Source of the DNA: JAWKWH01 sp040830725
GTDB lineage: Bacteria > Pseudomonadota > Alphaproteobacteria > Rhizobiales > Rhizobiaceae
DNA length: 64,000 nucleotides
Direction: 5' to 3'
Assembly (NCBI GenBank): GCA_040830725.1
Contig: JBFOMG010000013.1
Coordinates: forward strand, 1-64,000
In this document: piece by piece, positions 17,401 to 26,252 of the stretch
Layout: the number at the start of each line of letters is the position of its first letter
Position numbering within the stretch: the first letter of the stretch is position 1
Notes under the pieces: generated by a model
The model's input: only the letters and a program-made list of their open reading frames with translations
Told to the model about the DNA's origin: nothing
Databases searched by the model: none
Made by a program: the position numbers and the translations under genes

Positions 17401-19934
17401 TCCTGCACGGCTCCGCCTTCAAACTCCGGCGCCACACCGATCATCGGGCCGTCCGGTCTCACAGCGATTGCCAGCTCTCGCTCAACGGCTCGCCCGCCAC
17501 CTTCGCGCATGCGAACGGTGACATCGGCAGACAGCAGACCGGTGACCGCAGGTGCGTCGCTGATGCGTACGTCAAATGTCGCCTGGCCCGCAATGTCGAG
17601 CACCGGCAGATTGTCGAGCGGGATGCGGCGGTCTTCGCCCTTTTCTTCGTCGGAGAGCCCAAACTGATAACGCGGATGAAGATCCCATGCATTCGTCGAA
17701 CGCAGCTTGATCTCGCCTTCCAGACCGAGCCCCGCAGCCGGTGCGCCGTATAGATAGCGTCCGTCAACCGTCACACGTGCCGGTTCGCCGATCGAAATTG
17801 CCGATTGCTCGCTGGTCAGGTCGAACTCGATGCGATCCGGCACAAAGTCTTCAACGAGAAAGATCTTTTCTGCCAACGCCGGTCTTTTGGGATCGGTATG
17901 GATGCGCATGGTCCAGGCGCCACGCATGGCGTTGTCTTGAAGCGCGAATTCAACGCCATAGCCGCCAAGCGATGGGTCGCTGACAATCGTGCGGCGGTCT
18001 TCCATTCCGTCAGGACGGTTGAGAATGAAGGTCAGAGGCAGGCCGTCGACCGCTTCCGCCGATCCGTCGCGAAGCAGCGCATTGGCATGCACGGTTTCTC
18101 CTGCCCGGTAGATCCCGCGTTCGGTCCAGGCAAACAGGTCGAGAGCGCCGGGGGCAGGCCGGCCTTCGACGCCGCGATCCGACAGATCAAACCCGGCGCG
18201 TCCGAGATCGAGAAAGACGAAATCACCCTCGCCGGCGCTGGCGGTAACAACCTGCGGCGCAAGACCGCCAGTACCGCGCGCCAGCCCGGCGGCAAAGGTT
18301 ACCCTGCCATCGGCGTTTGTTGTCTCAGTCGCCAAAACTTCGTTGTTGCGGGCAACCAGTTTGAGCTCAACTCCGGCCAGAGCTTCAGCACTTGCCAGCG
18401 AGCGGGCAAAAACATTCACGCCGTCTTCACCGGTAATCACCGACAGGCCGATATCGGAAACCACGAACCACTGGGTTGCGATTGTATCCCAATTGTCGCG
18501 GCGGTCGCCTTCCGGTTTGGCGGTCAACACATAGACCCCGGGTCTGCGGTCGGGCAGGGCCTCATCGACCGGGAAACTGGTGATGACTTCGCGGTTCTGA
18601 TCCACCGCAACCTCGAGCTTGCCGGACCAGATTTTGGCGCCGGTGCTGTCGGCAATCCGGTCCGCATCATACCCGTCGATCTGGCGCAGGAAGCGTGAAT
18701 CCGCCAGCAATCCGGCCAGGGACCGGTCACCGACGCGGAACAGTTCCAGGTCGATGGAAGCCGTATTCACAGTGACGACGGGAATGCCGTGGCGGCCGGC
18801 ACCCGGCAGAACAAAGTTGTCGCCGGTAAAGCGTGTCAGCGCCGCGCGGTCGCGTACATAGAGATCGAGCGTGACCTGCTTTTCAATCACCTCGCCGATC
18901 GCAGCCGGCAGGCCCGGCCGGATATCGACCCGGTAGCGGTGCCCATGTTCAACGCCGTTGATACAGATTTCCCGTTCACGGGCATCGATGGCGTTTGCAG
19001 CGGTGCCATTGACGCTCACGAACGAGGCATAGTCTACGCCGGTCTTGACCAGGCTTTCCGAAAACTGCACGCAGATACGCGGTGAGCGGCTGTCGGAATC
19101 GATCGTGTTGTCGACGACACGAAAGCCTTTGCGGGCTTTCAGATCTTCATGCAGCGAGCGGACGCGCGGATCGTCAACCAGTTTCAGGCTTTCGGCATAG
19201 GCGGTGATCGCCGGACGCCATATTTCGCGCCGCTCAAGCGCTTCGCCCAGTATGCTGAGCGCGCTCGCCCGGATCGATGTCTGCCGCGAAAGACCATGCG
19301 CGTTGATTGCCGCTGAAATGGCCGCCTGTCTCAAGCGCCAGGAATTGCCGCTGTCCTGTCTCTCGGCCACCAGTGCCGCCCGTGCCAGTCTGGCCCACAA
19401 TCCACCATCGTCCGGATCGACCGCCAGCGCGCGCCGGAAATTGTCGATGGCGGCGGCGCCATTATTGTCCAGCAATGCCCGTTCCGCCGTACTCGACAGC
19501 AACAGCATTCCCGTTTGCGGATCGCGCGGGACGTTGCGCAACAGTTCGGTGCGGTATTGGACTGCGCCATCGCGCAGCCAGTCAGGCACGAAACCGAGCA
19601 CCGGAGGAGCACCGATGTCCGGCTCGCCGGTCGACATGACAACGCGGCCGGCAACGGCGCCTTCAAAAGTGTTCAGGACACTGAAATCGGACTTCAGAAA
19701 GCACCATGCAGCACTCGAATTGTAGGTAAATGCGCGGCAGCCCGGATCGGCAATACACTCCGCTTTGCATTCGTCCAGCGTCACATCCTTTTCGGTTCTC
19801 AGGTCAAACCCGAAATAATCGCTGTCCGGGGTGGTAACGATCTGCCGGCTGGAGTCTTGGGCAAATGACCAACCGGAGAGGGTCAGAAGCATTATGAGGC
19901 TGATGATGAGTTTGATCGAATTGCCGGCTGACAT
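14469..19934 (-). CDS. alpha-2-macroglobulin family protein (YfhM type) with N-terminal PAN domain
   Basis: A protein of about 1821 residues starting at ATG 19934, chosen because GGGAGGAAGC precedes it and a signal peptide follows (LIISLIMLLTLSGWSFA). Residues of about 30-85 form a PAN/Apple-like module with paired cysteines (TLDECKAECIADPGC, WCFLKSDF), then a TPR-like stretch, then the tandem macroglobulin domains. The thioester motif GCAEQ sits at about residues 1375-1379, so the covalent trap is intact. There is no lipobox, so it is likely soluble or membrane-held by the leader. Bacterial A2Ms capture attacking proteases in the periplasm. It is translated together with pbpC. Confidence 0.92.
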   Translation of the reverse strand: MSAGNSIKLIISLIMLLTLSGWSFAQDSSRQIVTTPDSDYFGFDLRTEKDVTLDECKAECIADPGCRAFTYNSSAAWCFLKSDFSVLNTFEGAVAGRVVMSTGEPDIGAPPVLGFVPDWLRDGAVQYRTELLRNVPRDPQTGMLLLSSTAERALLDNNGAAAIDNFRRALAVDPDDGGLWARLARAALVAERQDSGNSWRLRQAAISAAINAHGLSRQTSIRASALSILGEALERREIWRPAITAYAESLKLVDDPRVRSLHEDLKARKGFRVVDNTIDSDSRSPRICVQFSESLVKTGVDYASFVSVNGTAANAIDAREREICINGVEHGHRYRVDIRPGLPAAIGEVIEKQVTLDLYVRDRAALTRFTGDNFVLPGAGRHGIPVVTVNTASIDLELFRVGDRSLAGLLADSRFLRQIDGYDADRIADSTGAKIWSGKLEVAVDQNREVITSFPVDEALPDRRPGVYVLTAKPEGDRRDNWDTIATQWFVVSDIGLSVITGEDGVNVFARSLASAEALAGVELKLVARNNEVLATETTNADGRVTFAAGLARGTGGLAPQVVTASAGEGDFVFLDLGRAGFDLSDRGVEGRPAPGALDLFAWTERGIYRAGETVHANALLRDGSAEAVDGLPLTFILNRPDGMEDRRTIVSDPSLGGYGVEFALQDNAMRGAWTMRIHTDPKRPALAEKIFLVEDFVPDRIEFDLTSEQSAISIGEPARVTVDGRYLYGAPAAGLGLEGEIKLRSTNAWDLHPRYQFGLSDEEKGEDRRIPLDNLPVLDIAGQATFDVRISDAPAVTGLLSADVTVRMREGGGRAVERELAIAVRPDGPMIGVAPEFEGGAVQENSVAGFRVIAVSSDGARQKLDDALWSLVKIERNYQWYRDGNNWKYEPVDYTTQVDSGTITIDADTPASISANVGWGRYRFQVETADADGPASSIEFYAGWYVEPSSTSTPDGLEIALDRDSYAAGDVARLKVSPRFAGELLVNIGAETILATQTAQVSEEGAEIEIPVEASWGAGAYVTATLIRPGGGGSSRMPVRAIGVKWLKIDPGPRKLDISVDVPDQIQPRRSIDIPVKVTGAGAGEKAFVTLAAVDVGILNLTNYETPDPDGWYFGQRRLGLEYRDIYGRLIDGSAGVAGRIRSGGDGPGVGSKGSPPTEKLVAFHSGIVELDDNGEATISFDMPQFNGTVRLMAVAWSKSGVGHAEKDVVVRDPVVVTASLPKFMAPGDVADLRLEFANTDGPAGDYTLNVVADGPLSVPEGLRTVSLDAGARSELTIGISAIDVGQGSVVVSLQSPDGTTLDQALALPVRPTALPVASRFEIPLAANGGSLRIDSGLLDGSLLTGASVSVNVAHKNALDVPALLMSLDRYPYGCAEQTTSRALPLLYVSELSAAAGLDEDPQIAERIQNAIHRVLAYQASSGGFGLWGPVSGDLWLDAYVTDFLTRAREQNFAVPDLAMQQALDNLQNTLAYNNDIKSNGNAIAYSLYVLARNRRASAGDLRYYADTQLQSFRTSMAQAHIAASLSLYGDNERAKRAFASAYRLGANAAPNRMRGDYGSALRDNAAMLALAAETNPVPASVPAMMELVTAGQSGKRYTSTQEQAWMLLAARAIDAGSPIDIAVDGQAHSGNFTKRMDGRALETEPLVIENRGDTEISAVVTAIAAPEQPLLAGGNGFAIERTYYRMDGTAANVSEAYQNDRFVVVIKVTEENAWPSRVLVNDLLPAGFEIDNPRLVSSAELAEFAWLPQTQAAHVEFRNDRFVAAFNRSGRDSREFSFAYVVRAVTPGIFAHPAASVEDMYRPEMSARTATGVMAVAAR

Positions 19935-20124
19935 TGCTTCCTCCCGCCAAAGGGCCCGATGAATGAGCAATCATCATCGGCTGCAAATGTGGCATGTCAA
20001 CTGAATGTACCGGTAAATAGGCGGGAGACCGAAAAGACGCAGAGATATGCTCACTTGCATGTTGAATCAGAGTCACAGCAGGCGTATCACGCCTCCAAAT
20101 CTCCTGAAAAAAGGCACATTCGCA

Positions 20125-21306
20125 ATGTTCGAGCTTCTACCCGCGACCAAGGGTGATCCCATCCTGGCCCTGATGGCCGAATTTCGTACCGACGACCGCC
20201 CGGACAAAATCGATCTTGGCGTTGGCGTCTACAAGGATGCCGACGGCCACACGCCGGTAGTCCGCGCGGTCAAGGCCGCCGAGAAACAATTGCTCGAGCA
20301 GCAGCAGACGAAAAGCTATGTCGGACTGGCAGGCGACGTCGGGTTCAACAACGCTATGTGCCGCCTGATCCTGGGCGACACGCTGGATGAGGCGCGGACA
20401 AGCTCCGTTCAGGCGCCCGGAGGCGGCGGTGCGTTGCGCGAACTGTTCGAACTGGTGCACTGGTCACGTCCGGAATCGACCATCTGGCTTTCGGATCCGA
20501 CCTGGGCCAACCATCGCGCCATCATCGACAAGGTCGGTCTTAATCGCGACGTCTACGCCTATTTCGACCGTGAGACGCTGGCCGTCAATTTCGACGCCAT
20601 GCTGGAGAGTTTGCAGGCGGCCAAACCGGGTGATTGCGTGCTGCTGCATGGCTGCTGCCACAATCCGACCGGCGCAAATCTGAACATCGATCAATGGACG
20701 ACACTCGCCGGGTTCTTGTCCGAACGAAACCTCATCCCCTTCATCGATATCGCCTATCAGGGATTTGGCGACGGTCTTGACGAAGACGCTGCCGGCGTGC
20801 GGCTTTTAGCCCAATCCGTCCCGGAGATGATGATTGCCGCATCCTGCTCCAAGAACTTCGGCCTTTATCGCGACCGGGTCGGCGCGGCGATAGCGCTCTC
20901 CGAGACCGGCCCGAAGACAAAGGTCCAGGCGGCGCTGGGAACGTTGGCCCGGGCCAACTATTCCATGCCTCCGGATCATGGTGCGGCGGTGGTTCGCATG
21001 ATCCTCGAGAATGACGATTTGAACGCCGACTGGCAGGCGGAGTTGGATGAGATGCGAAACCGGATGCTGTCGCTGCGCGATCAGTTTTCCGGCAAATTGC
21101 GCGAGGTTGCCGGCTCGGACCGGTTTTCCTTCATTGCCGCCCACCGGGGCATGTTCTCGCTGTCCGGCGCGACGCCCGAGCAGGTTGCCGCACTGAAAGA
21201 TGACCATGCGATCTATGTGATCGGCGATGGCCGTATCAACATCGCCGGACTGCCCGAAGACCGGCTGGAGCATGTTGCGAGAGCGTTTGTCGAAGTGGGC
21301 ATGTAA
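20125..21306 (+). CDS. aromatic/aspartate aminotransferase (TyrB/TatA type)
   Basis: A 393-residue class I aminotransferase starting MFELLPATKGDPIL at ATG 20125; the longer frame from 20047 has no family support. IDLGVGVYKD, HGCCHNPTGANL and FIDIAYQGFGDGL are typical, and SCSKNFGLYRDRVGA carries the PLP lysine. It moves amino groups between aspartate or aromatic amino acids and 2-oxoglutarate. The substrate preference between Asp and Tyr/Phe cannot be fixed from sequence, although rhizobial TatA-type enzymes look alike. It is divergent from yfhM and followed 49 bp later by hrpB. Confidence 0.9.
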   Translation: MFELLPATKGDPILALMAEFRTDDRPDKIDLGVGVYKDADGHTPVVRAVKAAEKQLLEQQQTKSYVGLAGDVGFNNAMCRLILGDTLDEARTSSVQAPGGGGALRELFELVHWSRPESTIWLSDPTWANHRAIIDKVGLNRDVYAYFDRETLAVNFDAMLESLQAAKPGDCVLLHGCCHNPTGANLNIDQWTTLAGFLSERNLIPFIDIAYQGFGDGLDEDAAGVRLLAQSVPEMMIAASCSKNFGLYRDRVGAAIALSETGPKTKVQAALGTLARANYSMPPDHGAAVVRMILENDDLNADWQAELDEMRNRMLSLRDQFSGKLREVAGSDRFSFIAAHRGMFSLSGATPEQVAALKDDHAIYVIGDGRINIAGLPEDRLEHVARAFVEVGM

Positions 21307-21355
21307 GGTGATGCTCGCAGGTCTTGGCTAGTTGACCATGCGTGCGGATTGAAAC

Positions 21356-23809
21356 GTGCCGCAACTACCCGGTCTTCCGGTCTGCGATGTGCTGCCGGAA
21401 TTGCTTGAAAGCCTGCAAACCGGCAACAGGGCGGTGCTGGCAGCACCTCCGGGAGCCGGCAAAACAACGATCGTGCCTTTATCCCTGCTCGGCGAGGACT
21501 GGGCTCAGAACGGCCGGCTCATTCTGGTGGAGCCGCGCCGGGTCGCTACCCGCGCAGCTGCCCGGCGGATGGCCTCGCTGCTTGATGAACCGGTCGGTGC
21601 AACGGTCGGCTACGCCATGCGCATGGACAACCGATCCGGCCCGGACACCAGGGTCCTGGCGGTCACTGAAGGCGTGTTCACACGCATGGCGCTTGACGAT
21701 CCCGAACTGACCGGGATCGCCATGGTAATCTTCGACGAGTTTCACGAGCGTTCGCTCGATGGCGATTTTGGCCTGGCGTTGGCGCTCGATATTGCAGGTG
21801 CGCTGCGGCCGGATCTGAAGATCATGGTCATGTCGGCAACGCTGGATACAGATGCCGTTTCCAAACTGATCGACGGACCGGTTTTCGAGAGTGCCGGGCG
21901 TTCATTCCCGGTGCAGATCCGCTATCGTCCTCGCAAGGCCGAACGACTTCTCGAAGAGGAGATGTCAAAGGCAATCCGCGCGGCACTCGCCGAAGAAGAG
22001 GGCAGTTGCCTCGCCTTTCTGCCGGGACAATCAGAAATCCGGCGCACAAAGGAACAGCTTGAAGGCGCCCTGCCAGCTTCTGTTGATGTCATCCCGCTTT
22101 ATGGCGGCCTTGATGGCAAAACGCAGGACGCGGCCATTCGTCCGGCAAAGGCGGGCCGCCGCAAGGTGGTTTTGGCAACGGATATCGCCGAATCGTCGAT
22201 CACCATCGACGGGGTCAACATCGTCATTGACAGCGGCCTGTCGCGCGTGCCGCGATATGAGCCGTCAACCGGCCTGACCAGATTGGAAACCGTGCGTGCA
22301 TCGCGCGCTTCCGTTGATCAACGGGCAGGCCGCGCGGGCCGGACCGCGCCGGGTGTGGCCATCAGGCTGTGGCATGAGGCGCAGACGGCTTCGCTTAAAG
22401 CAGGATCGCAACCGGAGATCATGGAAGCAGATCTTTCCGGTTTGCTCCTGGATTGCGCTTCTTTCGGCATCGCCGATCCGCAAACATTGCGTCTTTTGGA
22501 TCATCCGCCAGCCGCCGCGTTTCAAGCGGCCCGGGCGCAATTGCGCGAACTTGCCGCGATTGATCAGGAGGGCAGGCTGACCGCCACCGGCAGAACCATG
22601 CGAAAGCTGCCGCTGCCGGTGCGTTTGGCGCATATGGTCGTCCGCGCCGCCGAAAGAGGCGAAGCCCGAAAGGCGGCTGAAATAGCGGTTCTTCTGGGCG
22701 AGCGGGGCCTTGGCGGGTCCAGCGTCGATCTTGATATCCGCCATGACAACCTTCGCCGCGACAAGGCCAAACGCGCCGGGCAAGCCAAAGCGATGGCGCA
22801 ACGGCTTGCCGCAAACGTCAGTGAAACCGGGCAGGAAAACGATGCCGGTGCGGGCCGCATTCTGCTGGATGCCTGTCCGGACCGGGTGGCAAAAGCCCGC
22901 GGCAAGCGGGGGCATTTTGTCCTGGCCAACGGGCGCGGGGCTATCATCGATGAGATAAATCCATTGGCCGCTGAGCCATTCATCGTCGCAGCCGATTTGC
23001 AGGGCAAAGCGCAGAATGCGCGCATTACCGCCGCCGCTGCGATCTCCCGCGACGAAATCATCGCGCTGACCGGTGACCGCATCGAAATCCGCGTGCAATC
23101 CGGGTTTGACACCGCGAGCGGTTCGGTCCGGCAACGTGAGCAGCTTCGTCTCGGCGCGATCAAATTGCGCGAAACTGCACTGCCACCACCCAGCGGAGAT
23201 CAGGCCAACCAGGCGATCATGGTAGCGGTCCGGGACCATGGTCTCGAAATTCTGCCCTGGGACCGGAGCGCGACCGGTCTGCGTCAGCGGCTTGCCTGGC
23301 TGCATGACCGACTTGGCGATCCGTGGCCGGCCATGGGTGATGATGATCTGATTTCCCGATTGGACGATTGGTTGCTGCCGTTTCTTTCCGGTGAACCAAA
23401 CCTGAAATCGATCGGCGCAACGGCGATCGAGCAAGGATTGAAGTCGCTGGTTCCTTTTGAATTCAGCCGCCGCATCAACGAGTTCGCGCCGGAAAAATGG
23501 CGGGCGCCGACAGGAAACCATCTCACTGTCCGCTATGACAGCCCGGAACCTGTGGTGGCTGTCAGGGTGCAGGAGCTCTATGGCGCCGATCGTCACCCGG
23601 CCATCGCCGGAGGCTCGGTTCCGCTGAAGCTTGAACTGCTGTCACCGGCCAACCGTCCGATCCAGACGACACTTGACTTGCCCGGATTCTGGCGCGGTTC
23701 CTGGGCCGATGTGCGAAAGGACATGAAAAGCCGCTATCCCAAACATGTCTGGCCGGAAAATCCGCAACATGCCGAACCGACAACACGCGCCAGACCGCGC
23801 GGGAAATAG
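21356..23809 (+). CDS. hrpB: ATP-dependent helicase HrpB
   Basis: An 817-residue DEAH-box helicase. Motif I is APPGAGKTT, Ia is VEPRRVATRAAARRM, II is DEFHERSLDGD, III is MSATLD, and VI is QRAGRAGRTAPG. The HrpB C-terminal domain follows (SRRINEFAPEKWRAPTG). The cellular role is poorly defined; it is distinct from HrpA. The start is probably GTG 21356, since the conserved N-terminus begins a few residues later. The ribosome-binding site is weak. The stop is followed by repeat copy B. Confidence 0.95.
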   Translation: MPQLPGLPVCDVLPELLESLQTGNRAVLAAPPGAGKTTIVPLSLLGEDWAQNGRLILVEPRRVATRAAARRMASLLDEPVGATVGYAMRMDNRSGPDTRVLAVTEGVFTRMALDDPELTGIAMVIFDEFHERSLDGDFGLALALDIAGALRPDLKIMVMSATLDTDAVSKLIDGPVFESAGRSFPVQIRYRPRKAERLLEEEMSKAIRAALAEEEGSCLAFLPGQSEIRRTKEQLEGALPASVDVIPLYGGLDGKTQDAAIRPAKAGRRKVVLATDIAESSITIDGVNIVIDSGLSRVPRYEPSTGLTRLETVRASRASVDQRAGRAGRTAPGVAIRLWHEAQTASLKAGSQPEIMEADLSGLLLDCASFGIADPQTLRLLDHPPAAAFQAARAQLRELAAIDQEGRLTATGRTMRKLPLPVRLAHMVVRAAERGEARKAAEIAVLLGERGLGGSSVDLDIRHDNLRRDKAKRAGQAKAMAQRLAANVSETGQENDAGAGRILLDACPDRVAKARGKRGHFVLANGRGAIIDEINPLAAEPFIVAADLQGKAQNARITAAAAISRDEIIALTGDRIEIRVQSGFDTASGSVRQREQLRLGAIKLRETALPPPSGDQANQAIMVAVRDHGLEILPWDRSATGLRQRLAWLHDRLGDPWPAMGDDDLISRLDDWLLPFLSGEPNLKSIGATAIEQGLKSLVPFEFSRRINEFAPEKWRAPTGNHLTVRYDSPEPVVAVRVQELYGADRHPAIAGGSVPLKLELLSPANRPIQTTLDLPGFWRGSWADVRKDMKSRYPKHVWPENPQHAEPTTRARPRGK

Positions 23810-23847
23810 GTTTGCCATTGTTGCACAGACCGGCGTAAAAGCCGCTT

Positions 23848-24258
23848 AGAGCGTGTCCGGCTTAAATGGGAGCGGTTTGATGGCAGGGATTTTTCGATCT
23901 GGCAAGGAGAATACCGCAGCGCGATGTGAACATCGGGCGAGGATTTCGACGCAGCCAGGGTGGAAAAGACCGCCAAGCAAGGTAAACATCAAATCGTTGA
24001 CATTCATGAACTATCGGCAATCGTTTCAACTCAGGCATTTTCGCCCGGCCGCAGGCCATGCGGCGAACAATGCTTCGACGGTTCCAAGCTGTGAAGGGCG
24101 TTGTCGTGGTTCAAAGAAACCACGAAACGCCTTAGATTCTTCGCGCCCTGAACGGCGTCGCGCGAGCCTGACGGTGTTCACACCGCGGCGTCTCGCGCTT
24201 CTTGACAGGCCACGAATGATCGGCGTTCAAACGATTCCATTTAAACCGGATACGCTCT
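23848..24258. repeat. dispersed palindromic repeat, family 1, copy B (long form)
   Basis: A 411-bp relative of copies A and C with the same AGAGCG and CGCTCT ends. The first ~210 bases closely match reversed copy A. It then carries about 100 extra bases, including its own hairpin (CGTGGTT...AACCACG near 24110), before rejoining the shared right half. The inner hairpins are CGATGT-GA-ACATCG at 23922-23935 and CGGTGT-TC-ACACCG at 24172-24185. The right end touches the regB start codon without a gap, so the regB promoter and leader must lie in the repeat or further upstream. Confidence 0.85.
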
Positions 24259-25578
24259 GTGGCGGAAGCTGAAAGCACCAATCTCAATCTCAGCCGGCGT
24301 TTGAGGCTCAACACGCTGATCCGGCTGCGCTGGCTGGCGGTTATCGGCCAAAGCGCGGCGGTCGTCGTTGTCGCCTACATTATCGGCTTCCCGATGCCGG
24401 AACTGGAATGCGCCGCGCTTATTGGCTGCTCTGCGGTATTGAATATCTGGCTGGCATTGCGTTACCCGGCCAACCACCGGCTGACGATATATCCGGCGCT
24501 GGCAATTTTGACCTATGATGCTTTGCAGTTGGCAGGTTTGCTTTACCTGACCGGAGGGCTCACCAATCCGTTCGCGTTGCTGATGGCCGTTCCTGTCGTC
24601 GTCTCGGCGACCTCGATGCCCGTTCGCCATACCATGCTGCTGGGCAGTCTCGTGGTGGCGATTGTCACGATCCTGATGTTTTATCACCGGCCTTTACCAT
24701 GGCAGCCGGAGGGCGAGTTTTCGGTGCCGCGGATTTATGTCGCCGGGGTCTGGTTTGCGGTGGTTTCGACGATTCTTTTCACCTCGATCTATGCCTGGCG
24801 GGTTGCCGACGAGGCGCGAAAACTGGCGGCCGCGCTGGCGGCGACGGAGCTGGTGCTGCAACGCGAGCAGCATCTTTCGGCACTGGATGGTCTCGCCGCA
24901 GCAGCAGCCCATGAACTGGGCACGCCGCTGGCGACGATTGCGCTGGTCGCCAAGGAAATGGAGCGGGCGCTCGCCGACAATGAGCACCATGGCGATGACG
25001 TCCGCCTGCTGCGCTCGCAATCCGAGCGGTGCCGCGAAATTCTCAAGCAGCTGACCAGCCTGTCATCGGAAGGCGAGGAACACATCGCGCATATGCCGGT
25101 CACTTCTCTGGTTGAGGAGGTCATCGCCCCGCATCGCGATTTCGGTGTCCGGGTGGAGATGGGTCCGGGGCAAACGAGCGGCCGGGAGCCGGTGATGACA
25201 CGTAATCCCGGCGTATTGTACGGACTTGGAAATCTGGTCGAAAATGCAGTCGACTTCGCCAAATCGAAGGTGGAGATCGGCTGGAGTTTTGACGACACTC
25301 ACGTGTCAATCGACATTGTGGACGACGGACCGGGGTTCATGGCTGACATGCTCGACCGGATTGGCGAACCCTATGCGTCGAGCCGGCCGGTCCGCGAAAC
25401 GTCAAGCGGTGCCGGAGGCCTGGGATTGGGCCTGTTCATTGCCAAAACCCTTCTCGAGCGATCAGGGGCGACAATCAGTTTTGCCAACTCTAAACAACGT
25501 GGACGCGGGGCTGAAATCACCGTTTCCTGGCCGAGAGCCGTGTTCGAATCTGCGCCGACGCTCGCAAATGCGATGTGA
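24259..25578 (+). CDS. regB: redox-sensing histidine kinase RegB (ActS/PrrB)
   Basis: A 439-residue membrane kinase with six transmembrane segments in residues 20-185. The quinone-binding heptapeptide GGLTNPF is intact at 99-105, and the H-box AAAAHELGTPLATI carries His218. SERCREIL contains Cys258, matching the redox-active cysteine of Rhodobacter RegB, and the ATP-binding blocks NLVENAVDFA and GLGLGLFIAKTL are complete. It phosphorylates RegA under reducing conditions. The GTG at 24259 abuts repeat copy B, and no good ribosome-binding site precedes it, so the true start could be a little downstream. Confidence 0.95.
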   Translation: MAEAESTNLNLSRRLRLNTLIRLRWLAVIGQSAAVVVVAYIIGFPMPELECAALIGCSAVLNIWLALRYPANHRLTIYPALAILTYDALQLAGLLYLTGGLTNPFALLMAVPVVVSATSMPVRHTMLLGSLVVAIVTILMFYHRPLPWQPEGEFSVPRIYVAGVWFAVVSTILFTSIYAWRVADEARKLAAALAATELVLQREQHLSALDGLAAAAAHELGTPLATIALVAKEMERALADNEHHGDDVRLLRSQSERCREILKQLTSLSSEGEEHIAHMPVTSLVEEVIAPHRDFGVRVEMGPGQTSGREPVMTRNPGVLYGLGNLVENAVDFAKSKVEIGWSFDDTHVSIDIVDDGPGFMADMLDRIGEPYASSRPVRETSSGAGGLGLGLFIAKTLLERSGATISFANSKQRGRGAEITVSWPRAVFESAPTLANAM

Positions 25579-25680
25579 ATTTCACCCGGTAATTGACGGT
25601 GCTGACGCGCCGGGATTTGGAAACCGCGACAAACTGCAATAAAAGCGCAGACAAAAGCATATCGCACGGAAAAAACGACG

Positions 25681-26244
25681 ATGAGGGAAGACGGACAATC
25701 CAACAGCGCCATTCCTGGCGACGATCACAGCTTGCTGATTGTTGACGATGACAAGCCGTTTCTGACCCGCCTGGCGCGGGCGATGGAACAGCGCGGATTT
25801 GCGGTCGAAACAGCAGACACGGTTGCAGAGGCCATCCGAAAGGCCCGTTCGGCGCCACCGGCTTTTGCGGTCGTCGACATGCGCCTCGGCGACGGCAACG
25901 GGCTGGATGTCATTGAGGCAATTCACGAAAAACGCGATGATTCCAGAGCCATCATCCTGACCGGCTACGGCAACATCGCCACGGCAGTGACCGCGGTCAA
26001 ACTCGGCGCCATCGACTATTTGTCCAAACCTGCCGATGCCGATGATGTCTACGCCGCCCTGACAAGACAGCCGGGTGAGAAGGCGCCGCCGCCGGAAAAT
26101 CCGATGTCGGCTGATCGGGTGCGCTGGGAACACATTCAGCGGGTCTATGAGAGCTGCGACCGCAATGTCTCGGAGACCGCGCGCCGTCTCAACATGCACC
26201 GGCGGACCCTGCAACGCATTTTGGCCAAACGCGCGCCGCGTTAG
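25681..26244 (+). CDS. regA: redox response regulator RegA (ActR/PrrA)
   Basis: A 187-residue regulator. The receiver domain has LLIVDDDKPF, phospho-acceptor Asp66 in VVDMRLGDGNG, Thr in ILTGYGN and Lys in YLSKPADADD. A short proline linker (KAPPPENPMSADRVRWEH) leads to a Fis-type helix-turn-helix, VSETARRLNMHRRTLQRIL, which is nearly invariant in RegA/ActR. It controls respiration, carbon and nitrogen functions in response to redox state. It lies 102 bp after regB, which is wide enough for its own promoter. The stop is 8 bp from that of tgt, which runs the other way. Confidence 0.96.
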   Translation: MREDGQSNSAIPGDDHSLLIVDDDKPFLTRLARAMEQRGFAVETADTVAEAIRKARSAPPAFAVVDMRLGDGNGLDVIEAIHEKRDDSRAIILTGYGNIATAVTAVKLGAIDYLSKPADADDVYAALTRQPGEKAPPPENPMSADRVRWEHIQRVYESCDRNVSETARRLNMHRRTLQRILAKRAPR

Positions 26245-26252
26245 GTTTCTGA

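Noticed and set aside
22265..23596. 443-codon open frame opposite hrpB
   Set aside because: Antisense shadow of a well-supported helicase; Arg/Gly/His-rich composition without domains.
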